Source: Schistocerca nitens
Taxonomy: Eukaryota > Arthropoda > Insecta > Orthoptera > Acrididae
Assembly (NCBI RefSeq): GCF_023898315.1
Contig: NC_064615.1
Span: 1,185,645,413 to 1,185,709,412, forward strand
Reading direction: 5' to 3'
DNA: 64,000 bases
Shown here: positions 31,989 through 42,797 of the stretch, piece by piece
Numbering within the stretch: the stretch's first letter is position 1
How the letters are laid out: each line of letters begins with the position of its first letter
Position numbers and translations under genes: made by a program
The notes under the pieces: generated by a model
Seen by the model: only the letters and a program-made list of their open reading frames with translations
Told to the model about the DNA's origin: nothing
Database searches by the model: none

Positions 31989-33265
31989 AATTATTGAAGA
32001 CGCTGCAACAATTTCCATTCCAAGAAAATAAGAAGTCATCGTTTTGAAGCAGCGGCCCCCTGTCTAGTGGACACCAGAGTGCTCTAGAGCCGTAGCACAG
32101 CGCAAATTTGCGTACAGTAACTTCTGTAAACAACAAAATGTAGAAAACTTCATTGAATATTGGAAAATAGCAGCGAAAGTTCGAAGCCGGTTAAAAGACT
32201 GTAAAAAGAATAGCTGGCAAAATTTCTGTGAATCTTTAAATAACAATGTTAGTATCGCTGATGTTTGGAAGAAATTAAGATTTTTCAAAAACATAAACTC
32301 CACTATGCGTCAGCCATTAAGTGACACATGGCTTGAAGACTTTGTGAATTTAATCTCACCAGCTTCAGCAGCCGAGCAGCCATATTGCCCCCCGTTGCAA
32401 TTGGATTACAATCATCCGCTCGTGGTACCGTTTTCATATGAAGAACTGATGAATGGTAACTTCCACACCTGGTAAGGACGGTATACACTATCAGATGATA
32501 GAAAATCTCCCAGATATAGCACTCAGATATTGTACAAATATGGATGAATGACAAGCTAATAGAAGATTGGACAACTCAAGTAGTGGTACCCATACTGAAA
32601 CCACATAAGGATGAAGAGTAGGCCAAATCATATAGACCTATTTCTCTTTCTTCCTGTATCGGCAAAACTTTAGAGCGTCTGGTAAAAAATCCCTTGGAAT
32701 GGTGATTGGAATCAAATCAGACTCTGTCATCAAGTCAGTATGGGTTTAGAAAAGGCAAGGGAACAATAGATAATTTAAATATTTTAACCTCAGAGATCTA
32801 TGACGCAACAACAAGCAAAGAGAATGTAACAGCTATATTCCTGGATATAGTTGGAGTGTATGATAATTTCCGTCTACCTCTGTTGCTATGGAAGTTGGAA
32901 ACCGTTGGAATCCCGCCACAAATGATTTATGGAATCAGCACTTTCCTCGCTGAAAGACACATATGGGTTCGGTTCCAAAATAAGTTAATTGGACCACGTC
33001 GTCTTACAAAAGGTCTTCCACAAGGAGCTATCCTCAGCCCCCTACTAACGAGCTGGCGAGGATTATCCCTTTTCCAGTTAAAATCCTCCAGTATGCAGAT
33101 GATATTTGTTTGTATGTGTCGACCAAAGGAAAGGATCAGGCTGTGTGTGAGCTATCCATCAAAGGCAATGGGCACACTGGATTAAACATTACGTAGCTGT
33201 GGGTTACAGACTTCGGCAGAAAAATCGATACTTGTTCCTTTCACGATCCAAACTAGACTAGACTG
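31989..33265 (+). pseudogene. I-clade LINE ORF2 reverse transcriptase, broken
   Basis: After the Penelope insertion the linker 'IEDAATISIPRK' leads to RT pieces. 'KPHKDEE..AKSYRPISLSS' is near 32600-32650. The frame 32706-33185 has 'LSSSQYGFRKGKGTIDNLNI', 'VTAIFLDIVGVYDNFRLPLL' and 'GLPQGAILSPLL'. 'VKILQYADDICLYVS' (YADD at 33092-33103) is in a neighbouring frame, and a block ending 'GHTGLNIT' follows. At least five frame changes or stops. In the first catalytic block 'FLDIVGVYDN' is the usual 'FLDI-x-x-A-F/Y-D-N'. Confidence 0.85.
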
Positions 33266-33266
33266 T

Positions 33267-34427
33267 TTGAATAGTGTAAGACCTTCTGGTCATAAAATAC
33301 CACTAAAATCCCAGAGGAGGTTTCTTGGTGTTATCTTCGACTCCAGAATAAGTTGGATACCTCATATTCAAACCGTCGTCAGTACGTGTGAGAAAGCACT
33401 GTACCTTATCAGATCAGTGACAAGAGTATGGTGGGGGGGGGGGGGGGGGCTAACGTTGATTCGTTCCCGTATAGACTACGGATGCACGGTCAGTCACACT
33501 GCTACTAACAAGTACCCAGCACTACTGGATAAACTGCAGTACAGAAGCTTACGCATCTGCCTCGGAGCTATGCACTCTTCTCCCACCAACGCTCTTCTCC
33601 TGGAAGCATCAGAAATGCCTCTACATATTCGCAGAAAAATGATGTGTGATCGTTATATCTTACAGCCGATGGCGGATACTAAACATCCACTGATAAAAAA
33701 GTGCGAAACGCTCTCTCAAATCGGGAATAACAGAAATGTCACGAAACAGCAGTTTTATATCTACAAGCAGTACGAAGACTGGAAATATCTCCAAAAGAAA
33801 GCATATCGAAGTGAGATTCTTCCAATGTTCCTATATGACTATCACAGTTCTTATCACCATATTCCTGTAACATACGTCGACTATTCCAGCAAAGGAAAAG
33901 GATATGGACAGTGTTCACCCACATCGCACCTGGCACAAAAGTGGGCAGGATATATTAAACTGTATACAGATTGCTCAAAAATGGGGACGGAAAATCATAC
34001 CGGATGTGCTTTCTTCTGTCCAGAATCTGCAGAAGAAAGGAAGTTTCAACTACCAGGTGATGCTTCCAAATTTCTTGCTGAAACTTTCGCTATTATAGAG
34101 GCAATCAAATATGCAAGATCTCTCAAAATACCCAAGGCAGTAATACTCACTGACTCTCAAAGCGTTCTGAAATCCATTAGTTACAGTAATTGGGACAAAA
34201 TGAATAGTAACTACACCCTCGACATCCTGGATCATTATCACAAAGCTAAGAAGACTGACCAAACTATGGAATTTGTATGGGCCACATCCCATTCCGGCAT
34301 TCTATACAATGACAAAGCTGATCAACTAGCGAGAGATGCGCTTAACAGTGGAAGACTTATGGACATTAAACTCCCACACACAGAATACCTCGTAAGCTAT
34401 TTTCTCACGGCAGGAAGAATGGAATGA
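33267..34427 (+). pseudogene. I-clade LINE ORF2 RT thumb and RNase H
   Basis: 386 codons in one frame. 'RRFLGVIFDSRISWIPHIQT' is the RT palm/thumb junction. 'LLDKLQYRSLRICLGAMHSS' is a conserved thumb block, and RNase H follows: 'IKLYTDCSKMG' (first catalytic Asp), 'AETFAIIEAI' (Glu), 'VILTDSQSVLKSI' (Asp) and 'WATSHSGILYNDKADQLARD' (His/Asp region). In 'TSHSGI' the usual 'P-G-H-x-G-I' has changed. A G tract expands 'RVWWGGGGGL' at about 33430-33449. RNase H in a LINE marks the I group. Confidence 0.88.
33430..33449. repeat. Poly-G tract in the LINE
   Basis: About 17 G in a row within the ORF2 remnant, almost certainly an expansion after insertion. Confidence 0.9.
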
Positions 34428-34487
34428 AAGCCAACAAACAAGAGTTACAAGCTATGCACGTATACAGACTTTCATACCAAGACAGAC

Positions 34488-34814
34488 ATGGTTTGCGAAC
34501 ATCAAACATTCAAGGAAAATTATATCGTCCATTGTGAGAATGCGTCTCAATCATGGATCTTTCCCTGCCCACTTCATAGAATCTGCGTATCGGAGATACC
34601 CCACTGTCAATGCGAAGCGGAAACAATTGCTGATGTAAATCACATCTTATTTCAGTGTAGACGCTATGACAAAGGCAGAGTCAACTTTTTAAAGGAGCTC
34701 TTAAGACTTGGTCACTGCCAGCCGCTTTGCACGATTCCAATTCTTGGAGACACAACCAGGAGTACATACGATGCCATATCCCGGTTTCTAGCGACAGAAG
34801 ACATAGAAATCTAA
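34488..34814 (+). pseudogene. I-clade LINE ORF2 C-terminal zinc knuckle
   Basis: 'CVSEIPHCQCEAETIADVNH' followed by 'ILFQCRRYDKGR' gives the C-x-C...H...C knuckle that ends ORF2 in I-clade LINEs, then about 45 residues to a stop at 34814. It is in a different frame from the RNase H piece. The 3' UTR (34815 to about 35030) has no gene. Confidence 0.85.
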
Positions 34815-35030
34815 AATGAATTGAACTTCACTAAAGAACTCAATTAACAAGTAAATTTTTAGCACTAAACTGTGTTTTGTAATCTGATTAGAATAATTTT
34901 GATCTGAAAACATATGAATGTATGCCCTAAACAGTATGTATGACGAAGAAAAAAAATGTTATCTTGTTATGTCTGTCAGTATATTTATTTGTGATGGCTA
35001 AAACGTTTGCATGCTAAGGAAAAAAATAAG

Positions 35031-35734
35031 AAATCATCTCTGGCAAATTCTGACGTCAATGGTCAAAGCTGACGGGTTGTATCCCGTTCTTCAGTAGTCC
35101 CAAAAATAGAAAAGCGAAATGATTGACTGATGAAGTTGCAGCGCTCCATGTGGCCTGGCAGCAAAACTAGGTCACGTTACCAGCAGTCCCTGTATGAGGT
35201 TCGATGCTTCATAAAAAACTTTATTTCTTATTAATGCAATGCCATGAACTGCCAAAAGAAACAGTTACAAAGAGTACTCAGCATTCAAGGAGTACACAAA
35301 TCGTCACTTAGTCTGCTCCAAAGAAAATACAAAAGTACAATGTGTGCAATTTATTCTGCTGGTGGCGACTCCCACACCGACAAAACAAACTGTGACAATG
35401 GACATGTTCCCGTTGTGCTCTGAATAAAAAGACTGCGTCTCCCCATGCTCAACAGTGTTGCCAATGTTGGAGTAGTTATTTACAATATGCAGTCACATAT
35501 CTTTTATGCTCTGAAAGCAGCTTTCTAATTAGTACCGATACTTAAAAGTGGAGTAAGTCCGAAGTGATCAAAAATGGACTTAATTTCCTTGTGCCCTAAA
35601 TGCCCCATATACCATATGTGATGTATACACACAATTTTTTAGGTTCCTACACACACACTTTCACATACGGAACGTAATAACTATCTATCTATCTATCGCT
35701 TGAGCATTGTGCTGCTGTTACACAGGGTCAGCCA
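35031..35734. other. No gene seen; short TCTA repeat
   Basis: Ordinary AT-rich DNA. A CTAT repeat lies at about 35681-35697. Confidence 0.5.
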
Positions 35735-36075
35735 TCGTTAATCGGATTTGGCACGTTAACGGTTAAGGGGTGGCCGGGTGCCGTTCCTGCCGCCACCCCG
35801 TAACCCCCGCGACGGAATCAGTGTACCCCAACTGTCTGCGGCGAGTGCGAATGTGTGCAGATGTCTGTGAGCCGCGTAACTGAGGCGGAACATGGGGACC
35901 AGCCCGGTATTCACCTATCGGGATGTGGAAAACCGTATGAAAACCACATCCGGGCTGGCCGGCACATCGGCCCTCGTCGTTAATCCGCCGGGCGGATTCG
36001 ATCCGGGGCCGGCGCGCCTACCCGAGTCCAGGAAGCAGCGCATTAGCGCTCTCGGCGGGTGTGTGGAACATAATA
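35735..36075 (-). mobile_element. tRNA-derived SINE-like repeat, family D
   Basis: A GC-rich block in AT-rich surroundings. On the minus strand GCCGAGAGCGCTAATGCGCT (about 36054-36035) resembles a tRNA A-box region. CCGGATCGAATCCGCCC (about 36004-35990) holds a B box. The head is followed by GAGGGCCGATGTGCCGGCC and a long GC-rich body. I recognise it as a type of repeat common in locust genomic sequence. The ends are approximate. Confidence 0.6.
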
Positions 36076-37666
36076 ATTATGTACTCGTAATCTATTAAAA
36101 GTGAAACACTGCATCAGTGATGGGGTTATGTTGCTATTGGCAAGATGAAAAGCTTAGAGAAATTTCAAATTTCAATGACTGAAAAATAAAAAATATAGAG
36201 TCATTTTGATCAAGACAAATTCCTTAATATTTATACGTAAGTTATGTAGTGGGATAGAAGATATACGAATTTCACATTACGTATTCGGTTCTAAATATTC
36301 CTTAAACGAATATAAGTAGTGGTTTAATAAAAATTGTTTCAGTCTAGCTTCCATTACTTATCCGATTTTTTTGAGCTTTGATGGATGACGATGGTATACT
36401 TTGATCCCTATATACTTTTCAGTGTTTCCATATATTTTCGTGTTGTGTGTTATAATCTATAAGAGACTTTTGTTTCTTGTGTCGTGGGAGTGATGATCCG
36501 GTTTCCGCTTAGGGACTCTTAACTGCTATACTGTAAAACAAGTCAAATTAATTACGTGTACACATGCTAAGGACAGTGTGGTGTCATTACAACAAACCAC
36601 TTGTGCACTGGGTATCAAAAGCCCGTCAGCGTGTACTTGAGTAACTGCGGACCGCAAGGGATGCTGACAACGTGGTAGTGTACGTAAATCAGCCCCCCCC
36701 CCACCCCACCCCCCTGTCCGGCGCTGGGTCGGCAGACGCCTGCGACAGCGTTCGGCGGCCAGTTCGTCAGCACAGCTCGTCCCTTCAGTTTGACAGCTCA
36801 GCGGCTACTGTTAGGTCTGCGAGAACCGACACAACTAGAAAGGTAGCTTACTGTTGAGTTGACAAAAGACTTCATTCAGAGACTGGAATTGCTTGTTATA
36901 GTCTACATGACTGCTTCTCAAAAGATAAGTAAATGTGTTTGATTATTCCGTTACAGCTCCATAGCGTGCCCAGATACCCAGTCTCTCTCATGCTTCCTAG
37001 TCTACGAATTACTGTTGTGACCATTCAGGAGACAATGGGCGGGATTCTAAACTGTGGCCTGCAGTGCTCGTGTATCTTTTTAAAAGAGAGTTTTCTCACT
37101 ACATGCTTCTGTAATTTAAAAATGTAAGATTCAGAGTAATTTCGCCAGAAAATTAGAACACAGCTAACGAGAGACTTCTCAGCACAGCTAAGGCAATAAC
37201 CATCTGAACAAATTACGTTTGCACGTTCAAACAACTTGAGGTAATACGAATACATACAAGTTGACTGCAGCCTTTGATGCTTTCCTGGAAAAGAGAACCA
37301 TCTGCCTCTAAATCTGCTGTAAAGGATGGTAGAAAGTGGAGCGAGTGATCGGCTGAGAGGGGCTGCAACGAGGTATGATTTAATGGTACACTGATGATAC
37401 ATTCTAGGGAGAGGGAGGTGTTGCTGCAGGCCATTATCACGCATTTAACCGTTTTCTTCCGTTGTTCTCTCAGGGTGTATCAGTTGTGTGGTATAACTTG
37501 CAATCGACTCATATACAACTGCGTGTTCTTTGTGTCACTTAAGAGTGCTATCTACCTGTAGTTGTTAACAGCAAACGTCTCCGTACCACAGTCAGCAGAG
37601 GGCTTCCAATGTACGTGTGATGAATCGTGTCCATTGGCTGAAAACGTATTTCAGCACCCTCCTCTA
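36076..37666. other. No gene seen; C-rich tract
   Basis: No recognisable transposon. A C-rich run (about 36690-36716) lies in a locally GC-rich patch (36700-36860). Overlapping frames near 37025-37444 have no recognisable domain. Confidence 0.45.
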
Positions 37667-37677
37667 GACAAACGTCA

Positions 37678-37874
37678 AAAAAAATGGTTCAAATGGCTCT
37701 GAGCACTATGGGACTTAACATCTATGGTCATCAGTCCCCTGGAACTTAGAACTACTTAAACCTAACTAACCTAAGGACATCACACAACACCCAGCCATCA
37801 CGAGGCAGAGAAAATCCCTGACCCCGCCGGGATTCGAACCCGGGAACCCGGGCGTGGGAAGCGAGAACGCCACC
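37678..37874 (-). mobile_element. tRNA-derived SINE, family B, left part (split by the gypsy element)
   Basis: The tail side of the SINE (GCCATTTGAACCATTT in complement, then the body and B box GGTTCGAATCC). The rest of the head lies at 50022-50046, beyond the 12-kb gypsy element. The SINE's own duplication GACAAACGTCA is at 37667-37677 and 50047-50057. CACC at 37871-37874 and 50022-50025 is the gypsy target duplication. Confidence 0.95.
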
Positions 37875-38921
37875 TTTAACGAAATCTGTCGGAATAATGA
37901 ATGGAATTGATTGATTTTTCGTTAAAGAATAATTATAAATTTTATCGTTTGCTTTTAAGTTAATTTTCTTTCGTGCGAACTTTGTTGTAGAACCACTCTC
38001 TTATTTTCGTGTGGTAATAAAAAATTTTACTTTCTTAAGAATTACGTACATTTAAAGAAAAAAATATTTACGTGAACTCATATGAACTGGTTAAGAATAT
38101 TTAGTTGAGAATTGAGTCTTTAAATCATTCGGCCTTGGCATACACTTTCCAGATGCAGTGGGTTTTTTTGTTAAATATTTTTACTGAATTTTATCCCGGC
38201 ACTAGCCATAGAACACAAGATTATCTCTATCAGCAGAAAATGTTTTAATTATTGCCAAGCCGATCTTTATCACTGATCAAACCTACTTTACTATGCATTT
38301 GAGTTATTTTAAAGAACCGAACTGTTTAAATTTCAATGTTAACTAACATTAACTATCCGCCTACGAATGCACAAACGTATAATTAATTCAAATTTTATCA
38401 GCCACGGGATCACTGAAAAGGAAAACAATTTCTTAATTCACTATTGATTTTTATGCATCTGTTCCCGATTTACGGGTTTGATAATTTTTTAAATGTGCCG
38501 CCTCTTCAGATCTGCGATTGTTGGTCGCGGCACAGCCCAGCAACACCGCTAAGAAATGTTGACAAATTCTTAAAGAAATTTTATAGATGACGTGGGCAAG
38601 CTAATTTACATAAATAATTCACACCTCTGATAAATACTGATATATTTAGCTCAAACAACAATTCAACTCACATTAATTCGTAACGCATCGTCTAATGGCG
38701 GCTAAGTCCAGACAGAGACAAAAGAAGTCTACCTATTCGTTAGGCCGGTATTACACTATCAAATTTCTTTGTCAAATATCTTTGTCCAATATCTTTGTCA
38801 AAGATATTTGATAGTGTAATAGGGATCTTTGACAAATGTCGTCCAATATTTGATCAAATCTAGGCCTAGGCCGTATATTTGATCAAAGAAATCGCTTGTC
38901 TTCTGTTCACTGCAATGCGAT

Positions 38922-39116
38922 ATGTTACCACGCGGAGCGCTAGCATCGCTGCAGCGTTCTGTCGTCTGTAGTGTTTTTATAACCATTGCCGGTATTAAAT
39001 ACAATTGGTGTGTGCCGACAACTACAGAATTAATAGAGATGTCTGAAGCTGATGAGGCGCTTTACAACGTGAGGCACCCTGAATACAAAAATAGATTAAG
39101 AAGATTGGAGGCCTAA
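38922..39116 (+). pseudogene. Harbinger accessory MADF/Myb-like protein, N-terminal remnant
   Basis: 'TTELIEMSEADEALYNVRHP' followed by 'EYKNRLRRLEA' resembles the first helices of a MADF domain (pattern L-I-E-x..L-Y/W-N-x-x-x-P-x-Y-K-x-R). PIF/Harbinger elements usually encode such a DNA-binding partner that helps the transposase enter the nucleus and bind the ends. After 'LEA' a stop and an ACCTAA-type repeat (39112-39142) follow, so only the first third of a domain remains. The likely start is the Met at 39040 (MSEADEALYN) or one upstream. The gene converges on the transposase, the usual layout. Confidence 0.6.
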
Positions 39117-39127
39117 CCTGACGTAAC

Positions 39128-39392
39128 CTAACCTAACCTAACATAACGCTCTCCTGTAGCAAGGAATCGGAGTGTTATAGTGAGCCTGTCTTCTGAAGAT
39201 GTAGCAGTTCTTAAGTGAAAATTGTGCTTTGTGATATGAGGATACACTTCATTGAGCACATACAGTAATGTATGCTCATCCATTCTTAAGTAATTGATGT
39301 ACGACTTGACGTCTTCCACTGTAAGCTCACGTAACAAGTTTTGTTGAATGCTTTTATCGTGTCGTCGTAAAACCCACGGCTTCACCCAGATT
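39128..39392 (-). pseudogene. Harbinger transposase N-terminal fragment
   Basis: 'IWVKPWVLRRHDKSIQQNLL', 'RELTVEDVKSYINYLRMDEH', 'TLLYVLNEVYPHITKHNFHL' and 'LTITLRFLATGERYVRL' match the N-terminal region of HARBI1/ALP1-like transposases (usual 'W-V-R-P-W-L-x-R-R', 'R-x-A..LRFLATGE-x-x-x-L'). The first codons appear at 40227 (MADNNLLLTAAVLRTPIALC), separated from this part by a LINE insertion. The DDE nuclease part, which should follow 'ATGE..L', is missing. Dead gene. Confidence 0.75.
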
Positions 39393-40140
39393 AGATTAGT
39401 TTTTCGTTCCATAGATCCGTGCTGAGGAGATCCTCGTGGATGTGGAACATGTCGATTTTTTTTAAGCTGAAATAAAAATACTAATAGTATGAATAAATAC
39501 AATACATCATTTGTTTCTATTAAAAATTTCGCCAATGGAGTAGAAGGAGTTGGCCAGTAGTAAGTCTTTCAGGCTCCTTTTAAACTGATCTTTATTTCTA
39601 TCTAAATGTTTTATGTTTCCTGGCAAATTATTGAAGATGAGTGTTCCTGAGTAGTGGACCCCTTTTTGAACTAAAGTAAGTGCTTTTAAGTCCTTGTGCA
39701 GATCATTTTTGTTCCTGGTATTGTATGTATAAACTGAGTTGTTTGTTGGAAAAAGAGATATATTATTTACGACAAATTTTATTAAGAAGTAAATATACTG
39801 AGAGGCAGTAGTTAGTATACACAGTTCTTTGAAGAGGTTTCTGCAGGAGGTCCGTGAATTTACACCACAAATAATACGTATTACACGCTTTTGGACCTTG
39901 AAAACTTTTGTTTGACTTGAAGATTTACCCCAAAATATTATCCCATATGACATTATGGAATGAAAGTATGCAAGCTTTTTCATTTTTATGTTGCCTATGT
40001 CTGCTAACACTCGAATTGCAAATACAGATTTGTTAAGGCGTTTCTGCAGTTCTGTGGTGTGCTCCTCCCAACTGAATTTATTATCAAGTTGTAATCCCAG
40101 GACTTTTAAGACTGTCGACCTCGTATGTATGGTTCCATTT
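39393..40140 (-). mobile_element. CR1/Jockey-like LINE 3' end inside the Harbinger element
   Basis: The minus-strand frame 40178-39507 reads 'TVLKVLGLQLDNKFSWEEHT', 'YFHSIMSYGIIFWGKSSSQT', 'VQKRVIRIICGVNSRTSCRN' and 'YNTRNKNDLHKDL', the RT thumb and C-terminal blocks. This stretch is unbroken, so the copy is younger than the 11.5-12.2 kb copy. The 3' UTR ends near ATTAGATTAG at about 39386-39395. It is strongly 5'-truncated. The exact right edge (about 40140) is uncertain, and I could not fix a target duplication. Confidence 0.85.
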
Positions 40141-40764
40141 TTCCCCCCACTTCTTTTCCGCATGTGCACACAATGCAATTGGAGTACGTAGAACTGCTGC
40201 GGTTAATAACAAGTTGTTGTCAGCCATCTTTAACTTTGACGAAAAATTTGATGACAGTGTAATACCCCTTGTAGCGCTACGTCAAAGATCTTTGTCAAAT
40301 ATATTTGACGGATTATTGGATCACATCTTTGATCAAATCTTTGACAAAGAAATTTGATAGTGTAATACCGGCCTTAAAAGGTTCTTCACAGTGACCTACC
40401 TCGATAACGTCTACACAGAGAAGAGCAAAGAATACATAATGCATTGTCCTTAAATAGCAGTACTGATTATTAACATTTCTTTGTAAATTAACGATATTAT
40501 TCTCTTCTGGCAAATTTTCATATCTCTGGTACCGCAAATATTGACACATTTTACAATCACATAATAGATACAGAAAAATTCCTATCCTAAATACAGAGAA
40601 ATATTACAACAAAAAATATAATGAGAATAACTAATGTATTTTATACCACATTCAGTAATATTTTTGTTCAATAATTACGATATATACAACTTGCCCAGAG
40701 CGGCGTATATGGTACAAATACACTCTTGTTGTTTAATAACGTGAAAATGCCAGGGAACGTTACA

Positions 40765-42797
40765 TTGCCCCCTGGCAGCATTTGGCAAAGAGTTTTTACA
40801 CTTTGACACAATGGTGCCAGTAACGTTCTTTACACTTCTGTATGTTTTACGGAATGGCTCTTCTATTTAGTCCCAGGGTTATATAAGTTCATGGCTCCCC
40901 CATTTGGGCGTAGGCAAACAGGAAACCTGGGCAAAACTGTGCCGGAGCCCAGCCATCCCAGTTGGTTTATAGTCACTATTGTCTTTTTAACAGTTATTCA
41001 TTTGAATTAAATTAGCAGTTTGTCACAAACGGGGTTATACAATTACACAATATCACAGTCATATACAGTTCAACAGAAGGTTTTTTGTGTGTGATACTAT
41101 TATTCTTGTGATACACTACAAGGTCACTTGTCCTAGGATATATCACTCACGGACATACATAGTAAATGTTCAATGTTTATCGAAATGAAGTCATTGACAT
41201 GTTATTCAGTTATGTGAACATTTCAAAAAAATCAATAATGTTGTATTTGGTGAGCGGTGCGGAGTGATTGTTGGGCGGCGCTCGGCGCGGCGCGCTGACT
41301 CCGTGTAGGTCACCGCCCCCGGCGTTGACAGCTACGGCGCGGAGGGGCGTGGCTGCTGGTCTGCTACGGGCTGCTGCGGTCGCTGCATAGCTGATGTAGC
41401 CGGATGCGCGTTGGATATCAGCTCGCCCGTGCGACGTCTTCTTGCAGTGCTCCAGGAAACATGCAACAAGTTCACAAACAGTGTACTATCCTTATAGGGA
41501 TTTTTCCTGCTGTGGGAAAGAACGTACACAGTTAGTGGCAGTTATTACTCAGTAGGCCTTCACTAGTCTGGTTTGCACAATGTATCGTTGTCACAGTAAC
41601 ACGTTTTATGGGCACACAATATTCTTCACCATGTCATGACTTGTCATTAGTCACACGCAAGTTTTCACCTTAGGACAAAATCAAGATGTATTTCTGTAGT
41701 CAATGCGCTTTCCTAGCGTCCCTTGACACACAAAGAGTTAAAGTTTGACACTAAGTTGATCCACCGTCCGTTTTCGGCTCACTGTTCGTGTCGTGCTAGT
41801 TCCTTGTCCACTTGCACACACGGCGATGATACAGTTTTTTATTACTTATACACAACTACTCCGTGACGTACTGCTGCAGGTTTAACAGTCACTGTCTGTC
41901 TCTGCCGCACAATACTGCACTTTTGTTAGAGTTCCTTTATTTTTATTTACAATGTCCGCTGCTCAATTTTGTTTGTAACAGCACATTTGTAACTCTTTAC
42001 CAAGGTGTGAGATTTGCGTACATGGTAACAAATATTCAAAATTCGGTATTAGTTTGCCCAAAGTCATCTATATTCGTGTTCGATTAGATTTTATTTGTGC
42101 ATTCCAGCCGGATTCAGGCATATTGTTCAATAACTCCTTTGTACTCATGTCACACTTTACTATCAACGTCCTACGTAACTACAGTGTAGTCTCTGTAGGC
42201 AAAAATTGACTTGGACTGTATCTGGCTAACTCCTTTTAACTGATTGAATATGCACATGCTTCAATTGAAGCTTCTTTGTGCGTAACTTTGCGTTACTTAA
42301 ATTTGCAACAAGTTTGCCTCCCGTGGTGCCATCGGGTCACTATTGGGTGCATTATTTTCTCTGATAATATTGGTGAGATAATAAAGTTCTCAGGGCCTCA
42401 TATTACTGATATTATTCTGGGTTCGAGTCTGTCAATCTGACAGCTACACATGTATACATACATACACATAATAGAAAAGATTGTGCCAATAAATATTTCA
42501 AATTTGACACACATATTGGAAATTATGTAGTACACTAACTAATCCTTACTAAAATGTTCTTCTTGACTGAACTTTGTCACAGCTTAACACTACAAATAAT
42601 TGCACTAATCAGATTATCTGTGCAAACATTTAGAGCATGGTTTAGATAACACAAATTAAAAGAGTACATAACATAAATATCCATACACATGAGAAAGTCA
42701 ATCATATTCTTATAACTAAACACTTCTACACTAGGACACATATTATTAATGTTCATCATTTACAAAAGAATGGTGTCCACATAGGACTATTAGTCTT
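40765..42797 (-). other. Gypsy element internal 3' region without a gene
   Basis: About 2 kb lie between the pol stop and the 3' LTR, with no long frame on either strand. A purine tract CCAGGGGGCAA (minus strand, 40765-40775) borders the LTR. A GC-rich patch at 41245-41460 stands out in otherwise AT-rich DNA. I see no recognisable envelope frame. The origin of this region is unknown. Confidence 0.6.

Larger units (their letters stand above)
22790..35030 (+). mobile_element. I-clade LINE, near full length, with three guest elements
   Basis: The order is a GC-rich 5' leader (about 22790-23000), ORF1 with CCHC knuckles, then ORF2 with endonuclease, RT, RNase H and a C-terminal CCHC. A 3' UTR ends near an A-rich tract at about 35019-35028. 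An RNase H domain in a LINE points to the I group. Guests are a MITE at 23767-24269, a Kolobok-like element at 25398-27970 and a Penelope-like element at 28547-31988. Removing them leaves about 5.7 kb of LINE. Both ORFs have several stops and frameshifts. The exact 5' and 3' ends were not fixed, and I found no target duplication for the LINE itself. Confidence 0.88.
38743..40373. mobile_element. PIF/Harbinger DNA transposon, deleted, in the LTR
   Basis: Inverted ends start GGCCGGTATTACACTATCAA on both sides and agree for 34 bases. The target duplication TTA (38740-38742 and 40374-40376) is that of PIF/Harbinger, and the sister LTR shows the uninserted site. Subterminal repeats of the TTTGATAGTGTAATA type occur inside both ends. 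The left part carries the start of a MADF-like gene (plus strand) and the right part the start of the transposase (minus strand). The catalytic part is absent and a LINE sits in the transposase N-terminus. Non-autonomous. Confidence 0.92.
37875..40764 (-). repeat. 3' LTR of the gypsy element, enlarged by a Harbinger insertion
   Basis: It matches 48765-50021 except for 38743-40373 plus a TTA duplication. At the matching place the other LTR reads ATTCGTTAAAAGGTTC with no insert, which is a natural empty site. Confidence 0.95.
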
